Source of the DNA: Paguma larvata
Taxonomy: Eukaryota > Chordata > Mammalia > Carnivora > Viverridae
Direction of reading: 5' to 3'
Assembly (NCBI GenBank): GCA_030068075.1
Contig: CM057839.1
Span: 46,342,960-46,406,959, forward strand
Length of the DNA stretch: 64,000 nt
This document shows positions 46,325-58,163 of the stretch, in pieces. The first letter of the stretch is position 1, and the number at the start of each line of letters is the position of its first letter. The position numbers and the translations under genes were made by a program. The notes below the pieces were generated by a model. It saw only the letters and a list, made by a program, of their open reading frames with translations. It was not told the origin of the DNA and did no database searches.

Positions 46325-46387
46325 GACTCTGAAGATACTACAGATGATAACAAATTCAGTAGATTCATTTCAGTTAAAATATTTTTA

Positions 46388-46577
46388 ACTTATTTTTTAA
46401 ATATTTATTTTTGAGAGGAAAAATATGCTGACATGAGCAGGAGAGGGGCAGATAGAGAGGGGGACAGAGGATCTGAAGTGGGCAAAGAGCTCCATGTGGG
46501 ACTCAAACTCACAAACCATGAGATCATTACCTGAGCCGAAGTTGGACGCTTAACCAACTGAGCCCCTCAGGTGCCTC
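46388..46577 (-). mobile_element. CAN-SINE, shortened
   Basis: Lacks the 'gctccaggctctgagctgtcagcacag' block (reads 'gaagtgggcaaagagctccatgtggg'). Head 'gagcccctcaggtgcctc'. Target duplication cagttaaaatattttta (from 46371) and caattaaaacattttta (from 46579), two differences. Confidence 0.9.
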
Positions 46578-46599
46578 TCAATTAAAACATTTTTAAGCT

Positions 46600-47519
46600 A
46601 TAAATATTTTTCAGTTTTCTACAAGTTTCTAATATCTTTAATACAGATAATTAATAGATCATGATGTGATGGATGATCTTAAATTCTGCGGTCATGAGGG
46701 CTGGAATATTAAATAAATAAATGTGAGTTTATTGGTTTGGGAGTATTCACTCATGATGCAGAATTTAAGATCCTGTGAGGATCTCGGGAGATGATTTGAA
46801 CTCTATAAGAATAACCCTTGAAAGTATGGTAAAAAAAAGTGATGGCCAATGTAAGTAAACACCCAAGAGTGGAATTATTCAGTTTATATACTCTCAGAAG
46901 AAATTTTTAAAAATGGATGATCTGGCGGCTAAGGGAAGTTGTCCATTAAAAATGTTTAAAATTATTTCCTAGTTTCTGGACCTGAGGCAATTTTGATTAA
47001 GGATCCACTTGTTAAAGAGAACGTTAGGTCCTTTGACAAAAGATTCTTCAGTAACATGGCAGTGTGCAAGATAGTGATACACTCAGTCTTTTCCCTGTCA
47101 TTTACTCAATATAAATTTACAATGGAAAAAGAAGAATTTTCGAACATTTTGAGGAATAATGAACACTGGTATTCAGAGATTTAAAGTATCACCATGTCTC
47201 CATTTTTTTTGAGTGAGGCACATGGGGGCTAGATAATAAGAAGAACACTGGATAATATGTAGCTCATATTAAATTTATGGGTCCATCCTAACTGCAGAAT
47301 GTCAAGTTAGGATAAACATACTTGATTGTCAGTACACCTCCCACATTTGGTACTTGGCCTATGAGGTGAGAACCATATAGCGGGAAGACCGAGTAGAACC
47401 TCCTACAACTACATCGCCCATGATGCACAAGATAGTTTATCAGCAGAAGTATCACAGTCTTCGAGAGGATGATAAAAATTAGTACCATCTTTAAGGGTGT
47501 GAAGTCTTAATCCTCCTCA
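46600..47519. other. Unassigned DNA 5' of the ERVL pol relic
   Basis: No readable domain. By position it could include decayed gag/protease of the ERVL provirus, but I cannot show this. Confidence 0.3.
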
Positions 47520-48290
47520 TATCTCCATTTAACTGACCAATAATCGTTTTGCTAAAGCAGGTAGATCCTCAAAGATGATAGTATATTATCGAAAACTCAA
47601 CTAATAGTAGCCTCCAATGCAACTGCAATAGCCAGACATGGTGTTTGTGCTAGAGCTGAGTCACCTGGCATCAATACATGAAGCAGGTATAGATTTAGCA
47701 AATGTGCTATTTTTTATCCATAGTAAAAAAAGGTTTAGAAACATTCACCAGTGGTTGCCGTTGGGCTAAATTTACAGTTTTCTTTAGGTCTATGTTAACT
47801 CTTATGCTTGTTAATTGTACATTTTCAAAATATTTGGACCAGCTGGATATCTGGCAAAACTTGATCCATTGAATATATGACAATTTGTTAAAGGTGCTAG
47901 ATGAACAAAAAGTGGCTAACAAATTGAAAGTCTTGGCAAGACCCACCTATTCTAAGAGTAAGACATAAACTCTTTGGCGTTTCAAGGACTTGCTATACTA
48001 GTAAGCGTTTTAGGGTTCACTGGCCAGTGGTTTTCTAGGATATCCAATCCAAAATAAGAGCATCCTGCATTCCTTTACAAGCAGCCCTGCAACTTGGAAC
48101 AAACAACCTGCCGATTTCTATATTTATTAGATTTTTAGTGAAGTTTATGGTGAGTGCCCATGAGAGAACCACAAAATAATCTTCTGGGGTTCTAAATTAA
48201 GGCCATCCCATCTGCCATAGAGAATTTTGACATCTATTGAAAACAACTCTAGTAAGTGATCCCAGGAAGAGATAGAATGTCTGGCCATGG
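47520..48290 (+). pseudogene. ERVL reverse transcriptase relic
   Basis: The region aligns by eye, in plus orientation, with ERVL pol RT. The finger/palm segment is at 47571-47705, a degraded counterpart of the YxDD active site at about 47862-47885, and the connection-side segment at about 48009-48075. Stops and frameshifts interrupt every frame, and in the active-site counterpart one of the two catalytic aspartates is replaced. Non-functional. RNase H, integrase and dUTPase relics follow in the order expected of the ERVL class. Confidence 0.75.
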
Positions 48291-48629
48291 AACAAGTGTT
48301 ATGTGTCTAGACCTGTTTATAATAAGCTGGGCTCTGGAAAATCCACCATTTCATAGAGTTGGTCAGGTTCAGCAATAATTCAGTGTCAGTTGGAAGTAGA
48401 GTAAATGGAATTAAGCAGGAGCATGAAAGAGGACATGAACAAGTTCCATGAACCAGTAACCCAGAACCCATCCCATCGACAGCCGATGCGTCATTGTCTC
48501 TCTGTAAACTCACACCTATTGTATGTAGAATTTTATACATTCAGCTGTTGAAGTAGGAAGAAACCTGAGCTTGGTTCCTGGATAGGTCAGCTTAGAATGT
48601 AAGGGAAAATGGATAGCAGTCTCTCTCAT

Positions 48630-48823
48630 GGGTGGCCATGGAAAACTTTGCAAAGGAAATTCTCCCAAAGTAATGTACCTGGTCTTCTACTTTGTTCTGA
48701 AGTGGTTAGAAGTTAGAATGTATACTGACCTGTGAATATTGCTAATAGCCTGACCTACTACTCAGGTACCTGGAGGAAGACTGGAAGATTAGGAACAGAG
48801 AAACCTTGGGTAAAATGTATACA
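48630..48823 (+). pseudogene. ERVL RNase H relic
   Basis: The 48684-48800 segment keeps the ERVL RNase H stretch around a 'tatactgac' codon block (at about 48720) and the following Trp-rich segment ('acctggaggaagactggaag' at about 48769-48788). Frame-disrupted and then interrupted by the SINE at 48824. Confidence 0.7.
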
Positions 48824-49033
48824 GGGGCACCTGGATGGCTCAGTTGGTTAAACATCTGACCTCAGGTAAGGTCATGATCTCATGATTTGTGAGTTCGAGC
48901 TCTAGGTCAGACTCTGTGCTGACAGCTTGGAGCCTGGAGCCTGCTTTAGATTCTGTGTCTCCCTCTCCTCTGCCCCTCCCCCACTCATGCTTTGTCTCTA
49001 TCTCTCTCTCTTTCAAAAATGAACATTAAAAAA
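48824..49033 (+). mobile_element. CAN-SINE inside ERVL
   Basis: Head 'ggggcacctggatggctcagttggttaaac', 'gtcatgatctcatgatttgtgagttcgag', 'gctgacagcttggagcctggagcctgctttagattctgtg', tail. Flanks aaaatgtatacag (48811-48823) and aaaaatgcatgcaa (about 49029-49042) are a diverged target duplication. Confidence 0.92.
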
Positions 49034-49059
49034 TGCATGCAAATGAACATATGAAAGTG

Positions 49060-49660
49060 AGCGGAATGTGCAAATTTCTTTGTATCATACTCACATCTGC
49101 TGAAAGCACCCACTGGAGGAGGCTGATTATATAACCAGTTAGGATGATTCCATCACCTGTTGATGCCAGTCAGTTTCTAATATCAGCCACCTGGTATACT
49201 TGACATAGGAATGAAACTTGGCCATGGTAGCAGAGATTCTGTTTCAGTGGCCTGATACCATGGACTGCCACTTGACAAAGCTCATCTAGCTATTGCCGTT
49301 GCTGAGTGTCCAACCTGTCAGGAACAGAGATGCTAAGCATCTCTTTATGCCACAATGTGGCATAAACACTTTAGAAGATAAATAAGCCCGCACTTTGACA
49401 AATTGGTCCCATTCTAAATTTTTACTTAAAAAGGAGGTGTAGGAATGAGTCTTAACTGTGGAATCAACTGGTCATATCTATCATATGACGTAGAAGCTGT
49501 TGGGCTGATAGAAGATTGGACTGATAGAAGATCTACTGATGGCAAAGCTGAACTAGCAACTCAGAGGTGATACTTTAAGAGGATCAGGTATCATCCTCCA
49601 GGATGCAATATGCATCATGAAGCAAAATATTTATATAGAGTATGTACTTAATAGGAATTC
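49060..49660 (+). pseudogene. ERVL integrase relic with core deletion
   Basis: The zinc-binding N-terminal part is recognisable up to a CPTC motif (Cys codons 49307-49309 and 49316-49318), with an upstream His codon within 49222-49226 and a stop just after it. The downstream catalytic-core end (Glu-side helix) is recognisable at about 49440-49640. The DNA between is far too short (about 130 bp) to hold the rest of the core, so an internal deletion has removed the segment carrying the first catalytic aspartates. Confidence 0.75.
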
Positions 49661-50429
49661 ATGAAATTTATCTTTACATGGAAAAAAGAGTGGCCAACTT
49701 TACCATAAATTCCAGTAGTCTCTTAAAGATTTGTGTCCTATCCCTGCAAATCTGGGTTCTGCAAGATCAAAAACTCTAGGTCCCAGTAGGGGAAAAGTTT
49801 CAATCAAGAGAAACAGAAAGAGTTCTATTGAACTCTAAAAGACTGGTGCTGTTTGGTGAGGAGGGTGGCTTCAGGTCAAAATTCTGTATGACCTCCCAGC
49901 CAAAACCATAGGTAATTATAAAGTCTTTGCTTGGAGAAAGCCCTACCCACACTAAACTTAGTGGACATCCTTGCCTTTATATTTTCAAGGACTCTACTCC
50001 CTGCCCAGGCCAGACTTGTATACCTATATTCCTAGCCTAGTCACCTGCATTCAGGGGCCTCCTAATCAGGAGCCTCAACTGAAACACTTTTCCTTCACCT
50101 CCTTATCAGGAGATCTTGACCAAGACACTTTTCTCCATTCTCACTCAGTACTTCTGTACTCCTATCCCCTATTACTCTACTCTTTTATAACCCCTAGTTA
50201 CAAAAAATGGCAATAGGCAAGAGCGTTTTGTTCAGGACTCCATGACAGTGAGACAGTTCCCCCATCATCGCTGATTTACTTGATTCTCACCTGGTGCCAT
50301 TGTGTGGGGGAGAAATGGAACATTGGGAAGCCAGGACCTACTTTTTCTCTTACTTACACTGACACAGCCAGTGAATAAAGGCTTGAGTATTACTTTGATT
50401 TTGGCTAATTGTCCTGTGACCATGTTGAC
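49661..50429 (+). pseudogene. ERVL interior between integrase and dUTPase
   Basis: In-register position between two ERVL domains. No domain is individually readable; stops are present in all frames except short ones (81 codons at 49971-50216). Confidence 0.5.
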
Positions 50430-50740
50430 ACCTGACAGCTCGACGCCTGAGTACCTGAGACTTCATACAAGGGACATGCATGGAGGCAACAAAAGAAGTC
50501 AACAATTTGTCAGGTCTAATTGACCCTGATCATCAGTAGGAGGTAGAACTGCTGTTATACACTATAGTCATGGAAGAATGTATTTGGTACCCAGATAAAC
50601 CTTTTGAATACGTATTGGTACCCTCTTGCCCAATTTTGATGGAAAAAAAAATGGATAAATACATTGACTGGAGCCTGAGAAGGGTGTGGTGACCCCTTGG
50701 GCATAAGGGCCTGTCATATCATCAAGGAATACTATAAGAC
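50430..50740 (+). pseudogene. ERVL dUTPase relic
   Basis: A dUTPase located 3' of integrase is an ERVL hallmark. The motif reading IDPDHQ followed by a TAG lies at about 50520-50540, with the next conserved block at about 50580-50640 in a shifted frame and a C-terminal block at about 50670-50720. Truncated by stops and at least one frameshift. Confidence 0.75.
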
Positions 50741-51300
50741 TGGCACAGCAAAATACTATAAGCAGAGGGGGAAAGGGATTGAAGAAGAATAAGGGGGAAA
50801 GTATCTGTTGCAACACCAAAACCTTGGGAAGTATAATTTGTCTTACTAATATACTTCTAATATTCTCTGTGAACAAAGGCATGTTAGAACCCTGGAAGAA
50901 CGGCTGCCAACATGTATATGAAGTAGATCCAGCAGGGCAAGGGATGTACTATGTTGGAAACTGTGATGTAACCTAGATTTCTATTAAAAGAAAAAGAGTG
51001 CAGCTGCGAGTTCTATCAGAAGGTCTTCAATTTTCTGCTCCTCTGAAGTTGCCTGGCTCTAAGGATCTGCATCTTCCAAGTCACACTGCTCATACAGCCC
51101 ATATTAAATGACTTATATAGGCACAGTATAAAGACGTAGCTATTTTGGTCTCATATAGGATAACTTTGATGGGTCATACTAGATCCAGAGATGGCCATGG
51201 GCTTCTTTCCCCTTTGTTCGGCAATCATTAATTTCAAGGACACTCTCTAACACACAGTTTGCACAGTCATCCCCAGTCTGCTTGTTGGAGTGCCCAACCT
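50741..51300. other. Possible ERVL 3' end
   Basis: Follows the dUTPase relic. No polypurine tract or LTR could be placed with confidence. Confidence 0.3.
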
Positions 51301-51302
51301 AT

Positions 51303-51460
<158 letters not shown>

Positions 51461-51687
51461 GACTTACTAAAATTCTAATGACCCTATAGGCTTGAGAGTA
51501 TAATCTACCTTAGTCCAGTTACTTCTTTTGAACTCACTTGCAAGCAAAAATGTCACTTTACAAATCAAATGTTATAAATTGGATCAGTTAATTATAAGAT
51601 CGACAATGGATTTGCATTTTAGACTTAAAATTGTTGACAGAAAATGTTTCAGGTATTTGCTTCTGGAAACCTTTGGAATTCTTGTGA

Positions 51688-51867
51688 GTAAAACCACTGA
51701 ATAGTTGAGGATGTATTTTAACTGACCTGAAAATAGAATTAAGTAATAAGGAACTCTGGTTGACTTATATTACATAGTTAGATTTTATATACCCATAAAT
51801 GGCAGATTCTATAGACTGGATAGATGTGTATCTCCCCCAAATCCAAATGTTGAAATCCTAAACCCGT
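51688..51867. repeat. Tandem duplication, copy 1
   Basis: A 180-bp unit starting gtaaaaccactgaatag. Differs from copy 2 by about three substitutions and a 1-bp indel (about 98% identity by eye). Confidence 0.93.
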
Positions 51868-52046
51868 GTAAAACCATGAATAGTTGAGGATGTATTTTAA
51901 CTGACCTGAAAATAGAATTAAGTAATAAGGAACTCCGGTTGACTTATATTACATAGTTAGATTTTATATACCCATAAATGGCAGATTCTCTAGACTGGAT
52001 AGATGTGTATCTCCCCCAAATCCAAATGTTGAAATCCTAAACCCAT
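51868..52046. repeat. Tandem duplication, copy 2
   Basis: Directly abuts copy 1. Its distal part is the start of an MLT1-like LTR, which continues beyond 52046. Copy 1 carries the same LTR start but then returns to the unit start. Confidence 0.93.
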
Positions 52047-52141
52047 GTGATGGTTTTCAGAGGTGCGTCCTTTTTGAAGGCTTAGGTCATGAGGGCAGAG
52101 CCTTCACAGGTGAGATTAGTGCCTTTCTTAAAAGAGACCTC
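51960..52141 (+). mobile_element. MLT1-like LTR, 5' part
   Basis: 'gactggatagatgtgtatctcccccaaatccaaatgttgaaatcctaaacccatgtgatgg', 'ggcttaggtcatgagggcagagcc' and 'gagattagtgcctttcttaaaagagacctc' is the 5' half of a MaLR LTR. It resumes at 52791 after the L1. Exact 5' edge uncertain. Confidence 0.75.
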
Positions 52142-52790
52142 CTACACTGTTGGTGGGAATGCAAACTGGTGCAGCCACTCTGGAAAACGGTGTGGAGCTT
52201 CCTCAAAAAAATGAAAATAGAGCTACCCTATGATCCAGCAATAGCCCTGCTAGGAATCTACCCAAGAGACACAGGATTGCTGATGCATAGGAGCACGTGT
52301 ACCCCAATGTTCATAGCAGCACTTTCGACAATAGCCAAAACATGGAAAGAAACTAAGTGCCCATCAACTGACGAGTGGATAAAGAAGATGTGGTACATAT
52401 ATACAATGGACTACTATGTGGCAATGAGAAAAAATGAAATCTGGCCATGCGTAGCAACATGGATGGAACTGGAGGGTATTATGTTAAGTGAAATAAGTCA
52501 GTCAGAAAAAGACAGATACCATATGTTTCCACGAATAGGTGGACTTGGTGAGACTAAGCAAAAACCAGGGGGAGGGGATGAGGGGAAAGAAAAAAAAGAC
52601 ACAGAGAGGAAGGGAGATAAAACATAAGAGACTCTCAAAGACTAAGAACAAACTGAGGGTGAGGGAGATGGGGGGGGAGAGGGGGTGATGGGCATTAAAA
52701 AAGGGCACATGTTGGGATGAACACTGGGTGTTTTATGTAAACCAATTTGAAAATAAACTATTTTAAATTAAAAAAAAAAGAAAAAAAAAA
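52142..52790 (+). mobile_element. Young carnivore L1, 5'-truncated
   Basis: About 650 bp. It holds the ORF2 C-terminal part (open frame 52169-52627, with WKETKCPSTDEWIKKMWY), then a G-rich 3' UTR (52566-52690), 'gggatgaacactgggtgttttatgtaaacc', 'gaaaataaact' and poly-A. Target duplication aaaagagacctc on both sides (about 52130-52141 and 52788-52799) is perfect. It splits an MLT1-like LTR. Truncation removes the endonuclease and RT domains, so it is immobile. Homologous to the reversed copy at 58164-59236. Confidence 0.95.
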
Positions 52791-52987
52791 GAGACCTCAC
52801 TCTCCTGCTGCCAAGTGAGGTTAAAGCAAGAAAGAACCATCTATGAACCAGAAAGCTGACTCTTCCCAAATACCAAATCTGCCAATACCTTGATCTTGGG
52901 CTTCCCAACCTTCAGAAACTGGAAATTAGTTTCTGTCATTTATAAGCCACCCAGTCTATGTTATTCTATATAGCAGCCTGAATGGGC
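52791..52987 (+). mobile_element. MLT1-like LTR, 3' part
   Basis: 'cctcactctcctgctgcc', 'accaaatctgccaataccttgatcttgggcttcccaaccttcagaaactgg', '..cattataagccacccagtctatgtt..agcagcctgaatgggctaagac' style ending completes the LTR begun before the L1. Confidence 0.8.
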
Positions 52988-54174
52988 TAAGACAGAAGGT
53001 TATACTTCTTTATTGAGATGATGAGTTCCAGAAATCTCCTATAGATAAAATTAATTGTAAGAGACACATAATTTCTCAATATTAAAAGTTTATTCCACTC
53101 GGGACAAAGTTTTGCCTGTGGAAAAGATAAAGTTAACATTTGAAAAATTTTTGGCAAGTCAAATGAATTAAATTTCAAGAAAATGTCAACAGGGAAATGC
53201 TTATATTGTAATATACATGTCATACACACAAACAACAATGAAAATAATATTTGTAATTGATTTATTCTTGTAATAATAAGAGAGAAATATTCTTTAGTTC
53301 AGATTTTCACAAAGTAATCTTATCGGAAATTGAATCTCGGCTAATATGTGGGTTTTCAGGTCCCAATCCAGACCCACTAGGAATTTGTGTCTTTAATAAA
53401 TGCCAAATATAATTCCTATGAGGATAAGAGTCTGTCTTCTTTTCCCATGGCTTCTTTCTAAGTATAGTCTGGAATTCTAGTACACACATCCTTAATGCAA
53501 ATTAAGATAATGCTGATCTCACTTCTCTGACCTGAGTAGAAGGGTGACTTAAGACGATGCTAAACTTTCCTTTTCTGTTCTTAACCTGAATCATCCACCA
53601 TAGCTCACCAGTGTAAGACTGTTATATGTGCATTAATAGCCTTTCTGAAATTTGGGAATTCTCTTAAGATGATTATTATTTGAGGGAAAATATCTTCAAA
53701 AATATTCCAAACTCACTGTTAAAAATTAGCTCCTAAAATCAGCCTTTATTTCATAGCCTGCAAGATATGATGTGGAGGAATATGTAAATAAAACCCGGAC
53801 AAATAAAACTTGGTCTCCTAATGGAGGTACCTTGTTCAAAAACTTATTTTCCGACCTTGAGTTCTGCCTTCTCTCTCCACTTTATAGACAGACTTCCTTC
53901 TTCAATCCTTTTATTTTTTCTGTTCCACACCGAGATGATCTCAGAGTTTGTGTATTGGTTTACACCAGAAGTATCAGTAAACCCCATAATCTGTAACATT
54001 ATGTGATCTCGCTCCTCTGCCATTCACAGTGTGTAATGGACAGAGTAGGAATATTCTTCTACATAGGTGGAGAATCTGTTTATCAGGTTAACTAATCACT
54101 ATCTCACATAGTTTGTGTTTCTAACAATCTTCTGCAGAGTTGTATAGGGAAGACAGCTATAGTTCCTTTGTTTT
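52988..54174. other. Unique AT-rich non-coding DNA
   Basis: No repeat assigned. Frames of 60-83 codons carry no domain signature. Confidence 0.45.
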
Positions 54175-54790
54175 GACCACGTAATTAAAACAAACAATAG
54201 ACAAATACTGAGTATCATACTTAATGATGAAACCTAAGAAATAGCATCATTAAAGTCAGGAAAAAACAAAGATGCTCAGGATCTTGAACATTATTTAGCA
54301 TCGTGTTGGAAGTACTGACCAATTCAATTAGAGATAAAAGAAAAGAAGTATACTTTAATGGAAGAAGGAAAAATTTCATTACTTAAAGATGTTATTACAA
54401 CGTGAAGCTCTAATGGACCCAGCTGAAAAATTATTTAAACTGAACCAAAAAAACCAGATAATTTATTGATTTTAATGTGAATAATACACAAAAATTAATA
54501 CCAGTTAAAACCAGGTAAAGTATAATAGAAGAAAACCTCACTTACACTTATAACAACAACAAAAATTAAAATATAAAAGATTAAAGATACTAAGAAATGT
54601 AGAATTATCTAAATGGAAAGAAAAATGCAACCGAATTGGGACAATGGCTTTAATAAATAAAGCTATATCTTATCCTAAATGGCAAATAACTAAAAGTTTA
54701 AAGATTCCAATAGTTAATAATATAACATTTCCACTTCTCCCTGAGTTCACAAATAAATCAAGAGTGAACATATTTTAAAATTATTTTTAC
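54175..54790 (+). mobile_element. Ancient L1, ORF2 reverse-transcriptase region
   Basis: 'ttaatgatgaaacc', 'acattatttagcatcgtgttggaagtactgaccaattcaattagagataaaagaaaag', 'ttcattacttaaagatgttatta', 'aataatacacaaaaattaatacc' and 'aatggaaagaaaaatgc' follow an L1 ORF2 in and after the active-site region. Heavily diverged, with stops throughout. Confidence 0.65.
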
Positions 54791-54860
54791 TAGGCACAGA
54801 TTCTAGTTTATTTAGGAGAATAAATGTGGTATTTGCCAATAAAAATGGAGTGATAATATA

Positions 54861-55350
54861 TTAGTTTCCTATTGCTGTCATAACAAATTACCAGAAACTT
54901 AGTGACTTACACAATCAATTTATTAACTTGCTGTTCTGTTGGTTAGAAGTTTGACACAGGTCTTACTAGGCTAAATGCAAAATCTGAGTAGGGCTACATT
55001 CCTTTCTAGAGGCTTTGGGTGGGAATCTGTTTTCTTGTCTTTTCCGCTTCTGGAAGCAGCTTATATTTCTTCGTTTGTGGCCCTTTTCCTCTGTTTTTAA
55101 CGTTGGCAATGACTGGTTGGATTCTCCTAACACCCCACATCATTCTGACCTTTACTTTTGATGCCTGCTTCCACACTCAAAACTTTTTTGGGTTCAATTC
55201 AATAATCCTAGAAAATCTGTTTATGTTAAATTCAGCTGATTAACAACCCTAATTCCTGATTTAGGCTTAATGATGCTTTGCTATGTAAGAAACAAGGACA
55301 TGGACATCCTTGGAGGGGATGTTATTCTACACACCACGACCGGCTAATTC
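54861..55350 (-). mobile_element. MaLR/MLT1-like LTR, reversed, near full length
   Basis: 'tattagtttcctattgctgtcataacaaattaccagaaacttagtgacttac', 'gctacattcctttctagaggctttgggtgg', 'ggcaatgactggttggattctcctaacacc', 'cagctgattaacaaccctaattcc' and 'aaggacatggacatccttggaggggatgttattctac' is the whole LTR read backwards. Frame 55019-55243 is LTR-derived. Confidence 0.8.
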
Positions 55351-55672
55351 TATTCCCTGTACTTGTTAACTCACATTTTCCCTCATTCGTTTTTTTCTTC
55401 CAGTTTTACTTATGAGGTCAAAAATATCACGTGTGAGTGTGCTTTATAATAAACTATGAAGCACTCTACTAAGATAAAATATATGTATTCTGCTTGTGTT
55501 ATTTATGTATTAACCTCTTCTATATCAGTGATAATGTCTTCCTTTCATTTGCTCGGTTGAACTCTAGCATATGCCATTGTATGTAACAGCCAGCAAATCA
55601 AAGATTAAACATTTTTTCTTTGGTGGTCAAATATGCAAAAGAGGCATTTTCCTTGCCTTACGTGTCTCACTA
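55351..55672. other. Unique non-coding DNA
   Basis: Nothing recognised. Confidence 0.4.
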
Positions 55673-55687
55673 AACTGTACTGAACTT

Positions 55688-55889
55688 GGGGCACCAGGGT
55701 GGCTCAGTTGCTTAAGTGTCCATCTCTTGATTTCAGCTGAGGTCATGACCTCATGGTTTGTGAGACTGAGCCCCAAGTGAGGCTCTGCCCTGAGCATGGA
55801 GCCTGCTTAAGATTCCTTCTCATTGGCCCTTCTCAGTTCTCATGTGTGCTCCCTCTCCCTCAAAATAAATAAATAAACATTAAAAAAAT
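55688..55889 (+). mobile_element. CAN-SINE, diverged
   Basis: Head 'ggggcaccagggtggctcagttgc', 'gaggtcatgacctcatggtttgtgag', a shortened middle ('ctctgccctgagcatggagcctgc'), tail 'aaataaataaataaacatt'. Target duplication aaactgtactgaactt (from 55672) and aaactagactgaactc (from 55889). Confidence 0.92.
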
Positions 55890-55904
55890 AAACTAGACTG
55901 AACT

Positions 55905-58150
55905 CTTTTTCAATCAAATATTTTCAGTTACAGAAAATATATTTAAATTTCACTCTATCGTGTCAAATAAATACATTGATACTTAGTTTTATGAGTGAGA
56001 AATATTGGATATAAAGAAAATGCATTTCTGAATATATTATACATACTTTCATCCAAATTAACACAGTGGAATAATTGTGAAATAGTAACTAAACTTGGGT
56101 CACTCAATAACAATTGACAGAAAAATTAAGATCAAATATATGTTAAAGCTTAAGTAAAGAAATTTTGCATTTATATACTTTTTACCAATAAAGTACAAGA
56201 AAGGGAATCTTCCCTAATTATATTTACAAATATAGTTTTTGACATTTTTGAATTATAAATAAAATGATTTTGATGGTTTAATTCAATTGGGTTATGTGAA
56301 ATATATCATCTGTACAACAATAAAATTGTTATTTTCCAAATTTCGAATACCAGAAATATACAGACTGGCTAAAGTCCATCTTTTGACCCAAAGAATATGT
56401 TAAAAAGGTAATTGCCATTCTTCATTCATCTAGGCTACTATTTTTTTACCTGCTCTCAGGTTGTTCAATAATATTCATTGATTGACATAAAGTAAGCATT
56501 TTGAAAAATAGCATGTCACATTCTTGAATGAGCGCATAAGATAACTTTCCATTTGTCAATTTTTCTTCCAAGAATAGTATTATTTTGGCTAAGGAAAACG
56601 GTGAAGAAGTGTTGATAACAAAATGGAAAAACTGCTTGTAGAGCAACTCAATATTTTAGTGATTGACCGTCAACATTCTCTTTATAATCATATAATTAGT
56701 TTTGAAGACTCCCTGGTTACACATGTCATCATTGAAGTGAAATATTGCAAAACATTAGCATCCTAAGAAAGAAAGATGTACAGAGTGAATGCAAGGAAGT
56801 AAAGAAGGAAGAAAGGAAGGAGGGGGAGAAGGAAGAGAGAATGAAGAAAGGGGGAAGGAAAGAAGGAAATATTTAAGCTTGGCATTGTTTTCACGCCTAG
56901 TAGTAAGAATACAAGTCTGTGCTTTTAAAGCAGGCATGATCTCAAGTCCCCCAAATCATATTTAGAAGTTGTTCCTTTCAGTGTGTTAAATGCTATGTAA
57001 ATGGTCTCCAAGGGATCAGCTGGTCGAGCACGCCCTTGTATATCTCTATCTCTGGTTGATTTAAAAGTAGTAAAATATATGATCCTTGTCTAAAATCCTA
57101 CTTTCTCTACGGGAACACAAGATTAGCTTGCCCGAAACCACTGAAGGACAATGAAATTTTAAAAACTAAAAGCATTCCAAATGATAAGTTGTGTGTTTTA
57201 GCCTTTAAATGCTCTCCTATTCAGAACAAAAGAGAAATCCCTCCAGACTGGATTATCCAAATATATTTTCAGAAAAACAAAAACAAAAGTGAGGTCTTTT
57301 TGGCATCCTAAATATTTGGTAGCAATTGAGTTGGCAGAGAGATGGAGTTAATTTCTTGGCAGATGAAGAGAGGCCATGCCCTTCTAGCAAACTGGCAAAA
57401 CAGATAGAATATTTGTTAGTAGCTCTGAACTAACTTGTCAATGATTTAGTCAAATATATTATAATTAAATAATTGACTTAAACTTTCTGGTAGGGATCAG
57501 AAGTCATTTTGTGTCTTTGTTGTATGTGATAGAAATCCACAATCATCCTCTCCTGTGGCCTGGTTGTACCTTCCATTTATATTCAGGTAAAATTTCATTA
57601 CAGTAAATTTCCCTTAAGGGGTCTGAGGTTATGTAAGATCCAGCATCCTGATTCTATATGAAATTATTTCCAGGGCTTGTAATGTTGCTTTTCTTATTTT
57701 CTACAATAAATAATTCTATATAGCAAATACTCTCAGTCTTTCTTCATGCCATGATCTTTGCAAGGAAAAATGATCAGACAGGCCTGCTTTGGGTATAATT
57801 TTTACAGTATTTGTCAGTAACTGCAGAGTGTATTAAATCAGCAATAATAAAATTGACATGGATCATTTGAATATTATTTAGGTTTGTGTTCCTTTTGCTC
57901 ATCTCAAAGGCAAAGCATTATAGAAAAACAAAACTAATTTATTTTAATAATTGTCTGGGAAAGGATAGTGCCCTCCTCCTGTCTCTTACTGAGGAAAACT
58001 TATCAAATGTTAAATGGAGGGCTCTGTCCCTCTTTGTGGACAATGAAGGTGAAGTAAGGAAAATAAGTCCTTAAATTTTGGGATTGCCCATTTTATTCTT
58101 TTTTTTTTCAAGTGCTCACTTAGTAATTTGAAATTATGTTAGTATATACC
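55905..58150. other. Repeat-poor unique block
   Basis: About 2.25 kb. The only simple feature is a purine-rich patch at 56795-56870 (ggaaggag/gaaag units). No repeat family or gene recognised. Confidence 0.4.
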
Positions 58151-58163
58151 AAGAAGAGTCTAT

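Noticed and set aside
52169..52627. 152-codon frame as a host gene
   Set aside because: It is the C-terminal end of L1 ORF2 in a 5'-truncated insertion with target duplication and poly-A.
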